The notes under the pieces: model-generated | What the model saw: the letters and a program-made list of their open reading frames with translations, nothing else | Told to the model about the DNA's origin: nothing | Database searches by the model: none | In this document: positions 32,224-41,900 of the stretch, piece after piece | Layout of the letters: each line of letters begins with the position of its first letter | How positions within the stretch are numbered: position 1 is the first letter of the stretch | Made by a program: the position numbers and the translations under genes | Source of the DNA: Folioceros fuciformis | Taxonomy: Eukaryota > Anthocerotophyta > Anthocerotopsida > Anthocerotales | DNA length: 63,098 bases | NCBI GenBank assembly: GCA_049999805.1 | Contig: JBNGIO010005370.1 | Coordinates: 1 to 63,098 of the forward strand | Direction of reading: 5' to 3'

Positions 32224-33539
32224 ATGGGAGAAATAACGCATCGCTTTGTGGAGGCCAACGGTTTGAAAATTCACATTGCGGAACAGGGATCCGGTAGGTC
32301 CCCAGGAATGCGAGAGGATCCATGAATGTTTGGAAAAATGTTGCAGTTCTTGTGCTGGTTAGCATGTGATGGATGAGGCTGCGGATGTTGTTGCAGGACC
32401 GATTGTGCTGCTGCTTCACGGATTTCCTGAGAGCTGGTACTCTTGGCGTCACCAGCTGCCAGCTTTGGCAGCCGTGGGTTTCCATGCTGTTGCTCCTGAC
32501 ATCCGGGGGTACGGCGAGACCAAGGGGCCGGAGTCTCCTGAGGAGTGTACCTCGCTGCACCAAGTGGGAGACATTATTGGCTTGCTTGATGCTCTCGGGG
32601 AGAAAAAGGTAGAAGATGGTACCTTTTGTGGATTTTCGTTGCTTTGTTATGGCGAAACTCCGGTACAGCTGGGGCTGACCAGACTGGTTTTGCAGGCATT
32701 TGTGGTTGCACATGATTGGGGAGCAGCGCACGCATGGGATCTGTGCTTGATGCGGCCAGATCGTGTGAGAGCTCTTGTGACACTGTGTGTGCCATTCTTC
32801 CCTCGCAGTCCTGGCGGCAGCTTGTTGAAGCAGTTTCGTGCCCTCGAAGGAGAGGGCTTCTATATGGTCCGGTATCAGGTATGGCAGCGTCTTGCAAGCT
32901 TGAGGTTCACTGTGTGTGTTCCATTTGTTCACGGTACACGCCGCTGAGGCACTGGTGGCGGGATGACAGAAAGAGGGAGTTGCGGAGGCTTTGTATGAGA
33001 AGTCCGGGTATGACCGTGTGCTGAAAGGAATCCTTCTTGGCGAGACGCCCTTCAAGAATCTGGACAAGCCTGAAGAAGAAGACTTCACAGCTGATCCTCC
33101 TGAAGAATTTCCGCCCTGGTTCACTGAGCGGGATTTGGCTCATTATGTGGACACGTTCAAGAAGATCGGATTCACCACCGCTCTGAACGTCTATCGTGCC
33201 ATCGAGAGGTCAGTGTTTTCCTTCCATCCCACTGTCATGCGTCAGGTAAGCTCCAGTATTAAGACAGCAATCGCGATTTGCGTGCACAGGTCCTGGGAGC
33301 TGAAGGCTCCTTGAAACGAGTGCGGCATCCCGGACACTCCAGCTTTGGTCATCATCGGAGACAAGGATATGGGGTACCCTGAAATGAAGCATTATGTCCA
33401 CAAAGGAGCTTTCAAGGCGCTTGTCCCAAAGCTCAAGGAGACTGTAATTGTTGAAGGTGCGCATCACTTCATACAGCAGGAGCGTCCCGAACTTGTGTCT
33501 GCCGAGATCATCAAGTTCTTAGAGGAGCACAATGACTGA
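32224..33539 (+). pseudogene. Epoxide hydrolase copy 2, one premature stop
   Basis: Same five-exon structure as the intact copy (32224-32293, 32397-32608, 32696-32878, 32970-33208, 33290-33539), with identical lengths for exons 1-4. All motifs through PPWFTERDLAHYV and VYRAIER are intact. Exon 5 reads SWELKAP then TGA (33312-33314), where the intact copy has TGG (Trp). After the stop, the frame continues open through GDKDMGYPEMKHYVHKG and EGAHHFIQQERPE to a normal end. The loop between the acid Asp and EYIHGG is two residues shorter. This is a recent pseudogene, or a gene for a truncated protein lacking the catalytic His. Confidence 0.8.
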
Positions 33540-34010
33540 GGAATGCTCCCTTACAAAGGATCTCGCTTTGTACCTTGTCCACACTTCTATGCACAAACAA
33601 CTTATCGCACAATAGTGATGTACATACATATCACAGAATAGGAATGTACATACCCTGAGTGGATTGGGTGATCCACTTGAGGGAGAAAAACTTCTGACAA
33701 ATTTGTAAACTAGCACTCTCACTGCCGATTAAATAGCAGATTCCTACTGCGACATGGGATACTCCGTTCGAGCCTGAAAATCTAGTATCCTTTCGTAGTC
33801 GCTCTGAAGTGAAGTCGGAGCAATCGAGCAAATCGGATTTTGTTTGCAAGCCTGCAAACATTAGAATGTGTCGTGTGGCCAGGGTGAAGCTTTCGAAGAA
33901 GGCGAATCTGCGGCAACGGTGGATCAAGGGAATGGCCCGAGGCAATTGTAATCGCGGCAGGGAATTGGAGTTGGATTTGGCGTAGTTTAGGGAACGCCGG
34001 GCTTGGCAGG
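33540..34010. other. Spacer between hydrolase copies 2 and 3
   Basis: No gene was seen. It is presumably the 3' end of copy 2 and the promoter remnant of copy 3. Confidence 0.5.
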
Positions 34011-35299
34011 ATGGGGGAAGTGACATATCGATTTGTGGTTGCCAACGGCCTAAAAATTCACATCGCGGAGCAAGGATCCGGTCAGTTTGGGATGCAGGAG
34101 AGTGACTGCAGATTTTGTGCTTGGATTTCAATTTTGAGACTTCATTCTTTGGCTTCAAGGCCTGTTGTCCTGCTGCTTCACGGATTTCCTGAGAGCTGGT
34201 ACTCTTGGCGGTACCAGCTGCCGGCTTTGGCAGCCGCGGGTTTTCATGCTGTGGCGCCTGACCTCCGAGGATTCGGTGACACCGAGGGGCCAGAGTCTCC
34301 AGAGGAATACACTGCGCTGCACCTAGCGGCAGACTTCCTTGGTCTGCTCGATGCACTCGGAGCAAAGCAGGTCTCTTCTGAGTCCGCTCCTTGCTGAGGA
34401 AATTTGCAAAAGTTTGAGAGCTGTGTAGGCTGAAAGAGCTGTGTGTGGCAGGCGTTCGTTGTGGGACACGACTTCGGCGCTATCCATGCCTGAGATCTGT
34501 GCTTGTTTCGGCCGGATCGAGTGAAAGCCGCTGCGATGCTGAGTGTGCCTTTCCTGCCTCGCTACCCCAGTGGGAGCATCGTGACACACTTGCGCCAGGC
34601 TTTAGGAGAGGGATTTTACATGGCGCGGTATCAGGTACGGCGAAGATGATGGCTGCAGCTCGGATGCGCCTGTCCGTGGTTGACGCTGCTTGAGGTGGTG
34701 CACTGGCAGGAGAAGGGAGTGGTGGAGGCTTTGTATGAGAAGGCCGGATACGAGCGTGTCCTCAAGGGCCTGTATCTCAGCAGAAGAGCTTTCACGAACC
34801 AGGGTAAGCCAGAGGAGCAGGACTTCATAGCCGGCCCACCGGAAGAATTTCCGACGTGGTTCACAGAGCAAGATTTGGCTCACTTTGTAGACACATTTAA
34901 GAAGTCAGGATTCTCTACTCCCCTGAACCATTATCGTGCGCTTGACAGGTGCGACTGCTTTTGTTCCTTTTGCTCACATCCAGTTTGTGTCTTCGAAACA
35001 TCATTTCCACTTAGGCGGCATCCCAATTGTTGATAAATGCACAGGTCATGGGAGCTGCAAGGTTCTTGGAATGAGAGGGGAATTCCAGACACTCTGCTCT
35101 GTTCATCATTGGGAAGAAGGATCTGGTGCTGCATCTGCCTGGAATGAAGGAATATCTGCTCGGAGGAGGTTTCAAGGCTTTCGTCCCTAAGCTGAAGGAG
35201 TCTATCTTCGTTGAAGGCGCCAGTCACTTCATACAACAGGAACGGCCTGAACTTGTGTCGGCCGAGATCATCAAGTTCTTCAAGGACCGCTGTAGCTGA
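34011..35299 (+). pseudogene. Epoxide hydrolase copy 3, multiply disrupted
   Basis: Starts MGEVTYRFVVANGLKIHIAEQGS (34011-34080). The first intron (about 78 bp) lacks a usable in-phase acceptor, although reading straight through it stays open. The nucleophile region VVGHDFGAIHA is followed by TGA (34491-34493) where the intact copy has TGG. The cap region from EKGVVEALYEKAGYERVLKG to PTWFTEQDLAHFVDTFKKSG is well preserved. In the last exon a one-base deletion near 35088 shifts the frame before GKKDLVLHLPG. The catalytic His region survives out of frame. Confidence 0.82.
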
Positions 35300-35355
35300 T
35301 GACGGGACTTGGTCCCATGTGTACCCCCCCGGGCGTTTGTTAAGCTTTAAGCTGC

Positions 35356-38300
35356 TTAAACTGAAACTTCCTTTGCTAGGACCTGGCTTCCGTCGCGCCT
35401 GCTACCCTTGGGCCCGGCTCTTGAATCATGATACAACGAGCTTTCGAGCTCGGATCTGATACCCTGAAGCAATCTATAAATCCTTGATTCTTGTTGGTGC
35501 CTGAAATCTCCGACCAGAAAATTGTGCACTTTCTGCTTGTGTTGCATCCAGGACTGGCCTGGATCTTTGCTTGCCCCTGCGGCCAGTTTCAAATTCTGTA
35601 TCTCTTCCACACAGTCCCGCATACCCGCATTGGCGTAGATATTGGTCATCATCGCATACGCCGCGCCATGTCTTGGTTCTAAGCACACAGCATTGTCGAA
35701 GGCTCGCCGCCCTAATGCCAAGTTGCCGTATTTTTGGCACGCCCCCAACAAGGACAGCCAGACAGGCAAGTCTGGTTCCACCGACATTTCTGAAAGCAAC
35801 TCTTCCGCCTTGATAAAAAGCCCGGCACGGCCAACAAGATCCACCACACAGGCGTAGTGCGCGAGTTGTGGATGGATTCCATACTCTCTGGTCATGGTTT
35901 CGAAGTAGTCCAACCCCTCAGCCACTGATCCAGCATGACTGCAAGCAGTGAGGAGTGCTAGAAACGTGACACTGTCTGGCTTCTCTCCTGAAAGGCACAT
36001 GGCATCAAAGCATCGTATGCTCATCTGACAATCTCCTTCTCGGGCATAGCCAGCTATAAGAGCAGTCCACGAGACAGTATCAGGCTGATGTAATGAATCA
36101 AAGACGACCTGCGCATCTGCCATGCTTCCACATTTACCATAGGCGTGGATGAGGCTGTTCGCAAGGGTGAGGCTACGCATCCCGGTACTGTCGACAATTT
36201 TTTGGTGGACTTGCCAACAGTTGTCCAGGGCTCCTGTGTTGCCACAGGCCTCCAGGACAGCGATATAAGTGGGCTCATGAGGGATAATGCCTTCTGCTTG
36301 CATCTGTGCGTACAGTTGCAGAGCTTTGTCTCCTTGGTCCTGCTGGGCATATCCTGCAATCATCGCAGTCCATGACACAACATCACGCTGCGGAGATTGG
36401 GCAAACATGTGTTCCGCATCTCTGATACTCCCACACTTTGCATACGTGCTAACCAATGCACTCCCAAGGAACAACGTCAGTGGAAACCCCCGTCTAGAAG
36501 CTCCAGCATGCAGTTCTTTCACTAGTTTCAGAGACTCAACCTTCACTATTTGCCCCTCCACATTTGTGCTCTTCTCCTCTGCTGCAATGCTGCCACATGC
36601 TTGGAGAGCACTGACAAAGGTTTGACCATCTGGAGGCACACCTTCCTGTTGCATTTCCTCATACATTTGCAACGCCATGTGGCCTCGCTCATGCTGGGCA
36701 TAGGACGCGATTATTGCTGTCCATGACACAACATCACGCTGGGACAAACCATGGAAGACCTTTTGTGCATCTGTGAGGCTCCCACACTTCGCATAAACGC
36801 TAACTAAAGTGCTCGCAATGAACACATCTGCACCTAGTCCCCAGAAAGTAGCTCTGGCATGTATTTCCTTTCCCTTTTGGAGGGACTGCAGTTTGATGTG
36901 TTGTCCATTCACGAGTGCAGGATCCTCCTCCTCTGCAAGCGTGCCACATGCTTGAAGGGTAGCAACACAGGTCCGTCCATCTGGTGTCATACCCTCCATT
37001 CCCATTTGCCGCAGCATCTGCAAGGCTTTTGTCCCTTCCCCTTGTTGAGCATAGAATGCGAGTACAGTGTTCCATGATACAATATCGCGCTGAGACAACC
37101 CATCAAAAACTTGCTGCATGTCTATACTGCTCCCACACCTGCCATACATGCTAAGCAATGCGTTCCCAACAAAAAAGTCTGTCCCAACACCTCTCTGAGT
37201 AGCCGCGGCATGAATCTCCTTCCCCTTCCTTAATGACTGAATCTTGACAATACTCCCATCCATGGATACACCTATCTCCTTTTCTGCAAGCATTCCACAT
37301 GCCTGAAGAGCACTAACGAAAACTCGCTGATTCGGTCTGATCCCTGCTTCCTGCATCTGCTCATACATCTGTAAAGCCATCACTCCTTGGTTTTGCTGTG
37401 CATATGCTGCGGCCATGGCAGCCCACAACACTGCATCTCGCTGTGTCAATCCATTGAAGACCTGTTGTGCATCCACAAGGCTCCCACTCTTTGCGTACAT
37501 GCTAACCAGACTGCTACCAACAAAGAGATCTGAATCAAATCTTCTCACAGCGGCTGCAGCATGCAATGCCTTTCCCTGTTGCAACAACCGCATTTTAACC
37601 TTCTGCCCGTTGACAACTGCGAGGTCATCATCCTCAGAAATTGCACCACAAGCTTGAAGAACACTGACAAAGGTCCGTGCATCTGGACTTACTCCCTCAT
37701 GTTGCATTCGACAATAGATTTGCAAAGCATTATCTCCTTGGCCCTGTTGAGCATACGCTGCAAGAATTGCGTTCCATGAGACTACATTACGCTCGGACAA
37801 TCTGTCGAAAGTCAGTTGTGCATCCGCAATGCTCCCACACTTGGCATACATACTAACTAGGGAGCTTCCCACAAAAACGTCTGTTTCTAGCCCATATTCC
37901 ACAGCCTCTGAATGAATGCGCTTGCCCGCTTGCAGATCTTGTAATCTGCCGCATGCCTTGAGTAGGGCAACAAAGGTATGATTGTCAGGGCGGATACCTT
38001 CCTGAAGCATCTGCTCATACCCTACAAGTGCCTCCCGGCATTTACCAGCTTTGACATGCCCTGCTAGGACGGCTGTCCACGAGAAAACAGTCCGCTGTGA
38101 CAACCTCTGGAACACTTCCAGCCCATCCTCTAGGCCTCCACAATTCACCAACGTTATCACCACAAGATCCAAAAGTCTGTTAGATTCCAGCCCACAATTT
38201 TCCAGATGAGAATGTACCACTTTGGCCTCTGCAAGGGCCCTCTTCCTTGCGCAGGCCTGCAACAGGTGTCTGTAAACGTGCACCGAAGCCACACTACCCT

Positions 38301-38445
38301 GTTCATCCATGCGCTGCAAGGCAAGCAGTGCCCTTTCCAGTTTCCCTTCCTTGCATAAACTTTCGATGTGCCATGATGGGTCAATTTCTCCAGAGGTAAC
38401 CCGCCACCTGGAAAACCCAAGATGCCAGGTTACAAACAGACTCAC
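35356..38445 (-). CDS. Pentatricopeptide repeat protein, P-L-S type with E motifs
   Basis: Organelle RNA-binding protein, 1,029 codons in one frame. About seven P-L-S triplets are marked by VF..LSQRDVVSWTAIIA-type L motifs and ALQMYEEMQQEGV-type P motifs. The C-terminus has E1/E2-like motifs (AYAMMTNIYANAGMRDCVEEI, SWMQHKQKVHNFLVGDFRHQQ) but no DYW domain, so if it acts in C-to-U editing it would need a partner. Several repeats carry an unusual insertion with acidic residues, VNGQ/VEGQ, IVK.QSL..GKEIHA. The first 13 residues may be intronic: TTTTCCAG|GTGG at 38410-38408 looks like an acceptor, which would place a targeting-peptide exon upstream, possibly in 38618-38884. It is tail-to-tail with hydrolase copy 3. 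Confidence 0.9.
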   Translation of the reverse strand: MSLFVTWHLGFSRWRVTSGEIDPSWHIESLCKEGKLERALLALQRMDEQGSVASVHVYRHLLQACARKRALAEAKVVHSHLENCGLESNRLLDLVVITLVNCGGLEDGLEVFQRLSQRTVFSWTAVLAGHVKAGKCREALVGYEQMLQEGIRPDNHTFVALLKACGRLQDLQAGKRIHSEAVEYGLETDVFVGSSLVSMYAKCGSIADAQLTFDRLSERNVVSWNAILAAYAQQGQGDNALQIYCRMQHEGVSPDARTFVSVLQACGAISEDDDLAVVNGQKVKMRLLQQGKALHAAAAVRRFDSDLFVGSSLVSMYAKSGSLVDAQQVFNGLTQRDAVLWAAMAAAYAQQNQGVMALQMYEQMQEAGIRPNQRVFVSALQACGMLAEKEIGVSMDGSIVKIQSLRKGKEIHAAATQRGVGTDFFVGNALLSMYGRCGSSIDMQQVFDGLSQRDIVSWNTVLAFYAQQGEGTKALQMLRQMGMEGMTPDGRTCVATLQACGTLAEEEDPALVNGQHIKLQSLQKGKEIHARATFWGLGADVFIASTLVSVYAKCGSLTDAQKVFHGLSQRDVVSWTAIIASYAQHERGHMALQMYEEMQQEGVPPDGQTFVSALQACGSIAAEEKSTNVEGQIVKVESLKLVKELHAGASRRGFPLTLFLGSALVSTYAKCGSIRDAEHMFAQSPQRDVVSWTAMIAGYAQQDQGDKALQLYAQMQAEGIIPHEPTYIAVLEACGNTGALDNCWQVHQKIVDSTGMRSLTLANSLIHAYGKCGSMADAQVVFDSLHQPDTVSWTALIAGYAREGDCQMSIRCFDAMCLSGEKPDSVTFLALLTACSHAGSVAEGLDYFETMTREYGIHPQLAHYACVVDLVGRAGLFIKAEELLSEMSVEPDLPVWLSLLGACQKYGNLALGRRAFDNAVCLEPRHGAAYAMMTNIYANAGMRDCVEEIQNLKLAAGASKDPGQSWMQHKQKVHNFLVGDFRHQQESRIYRLLQGIRSELESSLYHDSRAGPKGSRRDGSQVLAKEVSV

Positions 38446-38985
38446 ATTTTTACTACCATTTCCTATGATCTGTCAGATACTAAGATGAATTAAGCAGAGA
38501 ACGCCCACCTTCCTCCATAGATCCGCAGGGACAGTGATACACACGGCATCGTCAACCCAAAGCCCCACCCCTGCAGCTGCCCGTGTCCAGCATGGTCACC
38601 TCACACTCCGTGCCCACTCATCGCTCGTCTGCCTTGCAGAAGGCAGCATTCCAGGCTTGGCCAACCAGGGCCCCCACTTCTCTTCTGCACGTGTGGATAC
38701 CATGACAACGGTAGTCACTGGAAAACGTGCGGGCAGCACCTGTCCTTTCAAGCGGAGACATGGGCTGCGGCATGTCTTGTGGAAAGATCTCGCAAGGCCA
38801 GCTCATGGCTGGGGACAACGCTACAGAAATGGCATTTGGACAAACGAGCCTAGCAAATGCACGCTTCAATGAAATACTGATCATACATCACCTGGTCCGC
38901 AAAGCCTAAGTACAATCAGTCGGCGCATCCGACTGCGAAGTCCACAAAGTGATAGGCTATACACGCCATCCACAAGGCTATTATC
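38446..38985. other. 5' region of the PPR gene with a duplicated conserved block
   Basis: About 38590-38850 resembles 31765-31990 in the PPR relic. On the minus strand it encodes MISISLKRAFARLVCPNAIS..., which has the composition of a mitochondrial presequence. A first exon is plausible, but I could not find a donor in the right phase with confidence. Confidence 0.4.
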
Positions 38986-41900
38986 TTACAAAGGACAAGC
39001 GACTTGGGGCCGCAGACTGTCTGCTAAACTTGAAAACCTCTTCGCTAGCTGAATTTCATCCACGCTGATGTAGTGCTTTCCCGTGCCCGCATCTGCCATC
39101 TTCTGCAAAGTTGCCACGTACTTTTGCTTACCGAAGAGGATGGTGTGGAAGATGAGACTGGGGTTGCTGTCCTTCATTTTCTTCACCATGGGGATCGGAT
39201 CTGTGCCCTTTTCATTCTTACCGTCACTAAGGAAGATGACAACAGGGGGCTTGTCTTTCATGTCGGCTCGCTGTGAAGCTCGCTGCAGAATCTTCTCAAC
39301 CTTTTCCAGGCAGAGCGAGTAGTTGGTTCCCCAAGGCAAGGTGTATTGACAGAGACCGGCCGCCAACGCGCGCACGTCTGATATGGGCTGCCCCTCGAGT
39401 ACGATGTCGGCCTTGCCGGAGAAGACGACAACGGACAAGAAATCTGATTGACCTGCCGCAACGCGGGTACGGATGAAGCGGATAACGGCTTCGTAGACGC
39501 ATCCCAGCCGATTGTCGAGGGACCTTGTCTGCCAATTTAGCGTTGGTCTCATGTCCCTCTCGAACATAGAGCCTGACTTGTCGATGGCGAACACCACGTG
39601 GCTTGGAGTATCTTTCACGTGAGTGCAACGGAAGACATGGCCGTCCTTCGTCACATGCGCTGCTGTTGCACTCGATTGTGTCGTGCTGACAGGTTGGTGC
39701 CACAACCTCTCAATGCAGTAGGATCGATTTTGCGGTGTGTGTTCTTCCGAAGGGCAGTAGTGTCCGCACATCTCGAACTGCTTCTGATCTTCTTCTTGGC
39801 AGGGGTCCTTGAACTTGAAGTACTTCCAATAAGCTGCGTGTGTCATTTCATCTTTGGGGACGGTCGTGTCAGGCCCATATTCTCTGGTCTGATGCCTTGC
39901 TCCTTCACAAATTCCTTCCTTGCATGCCTTGGACAGATCCGTTCGGTACTCCATCTCTCTCTCATCCGAGTCAGATCGCGAGAGCTCCTTCCTGCCATGG
40001 GCAATCCCAGGACATGTGACGAGGTGGATGTGGCCGCGGCCTCGGTTTCTGCAATGCATCATGCACATCTCGGCCACGCAAGATTCTCCCCACGCATATT
40101 TCCTGTCCCCTAAGTCGATTTCTTCTGAGTCTGCCACAAAACGTACGTCTCTCATGTTTCCATGTGTGGTCTCATGTAAGCCTGGATGCCCAAGGGGAAG
40201 ATGGCAGATGTATGCACAAACTGGACATCTTGTGGGGCAAAGGTGTACTGCTGCGGGATTGAGGGTGTGGCAGTGCTTGCCATCGTGTTTGTCCTTCCAG
40301 GGTGGAATCGGGATACAGCATGGTTTCCTGATCCCACCCTGCTCAGAAACATGGTCGTAGACAAATTGAGATCGCTTTCCCCAAAAGACCTGGGGCTTCT
40401 TGACCACCTCTGTCACGATCTCGCAGATTCCATCAGCCTCACAGTTCATCGGGCAAGTGTGTTGGTCACCGCAAAAATGGCTCGCATAGTAAAGAGAATG
40501 AAAGTGATCCTCGATTCCACACTTTCTGTTGCATCCGTCCATGATGCACGTCATGGGACACATCTTTTCGTGACATTCATGGTCATGGTGTTCTCCACAG
40601 TCAACAGCGATAGTACAGGGGTTGCTACACTCCGGTAGAGAACACTTCTTTGCACACACGTGCTGCCTGGTATTGCACCTGTGGTCTCCTTCATGTCCAG
40701 GCCTCTTTGCACAATGCTGGTTGCAGTTGGATGAGTTCAGAAGAGCACACATGTTCGAACATGTGTGGTTCCTCAGCTTACAGTCATGTGGACCGTCATG
40801 TCCCGAGCGATCGCTACACTCATGACACTGCAAGCCCTTTGATTGCTCTTCAAGGCAAAACGTACAAACCGCCGAGCAGTTATGCGTCCCCCTGCAAGTA
40901 TGCTTGTCTGAATGATTTTTTTCAATACTGCATCTCAGGAAACAGGTCTCGCACTTGCTTATACAGAGGGACAGGCTCTGCTTCACTTCCGCCAGGGTGG
41001 CAATGGCTTCCAAACGAAGCTTCTGAACATCAACATATGCATCCAGCTCCTGGAACTCTTCTGTGTTGCACCTGAGCCACTCCAGAATTCTGTTCCTCCG
41101 CCTATCAGCCAATGCCATGAGAAATTTCTCGAAGGAAGTGTGCCAACGCTCATCATCCATACCAGTCCGCTTCTCCACACATTGAAAACGGTCATTTAGG
41201 GCTTCAACAATGTCACTTATCACTTGTGTCTCCTCCGAAGGGTACAGTTCCAAGCCAGTATCAACGACATGGAACATAACACCATCAACCTCTACAGGCA
41301 TATCAGCAACTTCCTTCTGAGTTGCGAAGTCTGTCAGGACATGGCTGGCTCCCTGGCCCATAAGCTTTCCCAAGGAGATGGCCGATCGCATGTGTCGCTT
41401 CAGGAGCTCCACTTTTAGAGTCAAGCGCTTGGAGTCAATTGGAGACCAATCCTTGGTAGCTATCTGAGCCATCACCAGCTTCAGGTCTACTGCAAAGCTG
41501 CTGCCATTGCAGTGGACCGCTTTCAGTTCCTCCTTGACGAGTGTAGCTATAGAGGCAACACTTTCGTAATACTCCAACTTTTGGAAAGGTGACATCGTTG
41601 CTATCACAACATTCCCGCCGTACATCTTTGTAAGAAAATTGTCCACAGATTCTTTACAAATGCCGGATACCTTGTCTGTGAACGCTAATGTCAACGCATC
41701 GACATCTACACCATTCACGTCTTTGATAGCCAGGTAAAAGAGGCCTTTGAAGAGCCGGCTGTCCTCCTTCACCAAGCTTACGCCATTCTGAAAGCGCTTG
41801 AAGACAACTTCTGTGTCTTTGTCCAGAGAAAAGTCCTGCCCAGATCATGTAGTTAGCCTCACCCATATAATGCCTGTTGTACCACTCATGACCCAAATGC

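Noticed and set aside
33312-34493. TGA read as tryptophan in the hydrolase copies
   Set aside because: TGA is used as a normal terminator by the intact hydrolase (31310-31312), the pyrophosphatase and the first F-box gene, and the copies have other lesions.
39073-41418. Plus-strand frames opposite the giant gene
   Set aside because: They are shadows of a long minus-strand coding exon with clear GTPase/Cys-His/VWA content.
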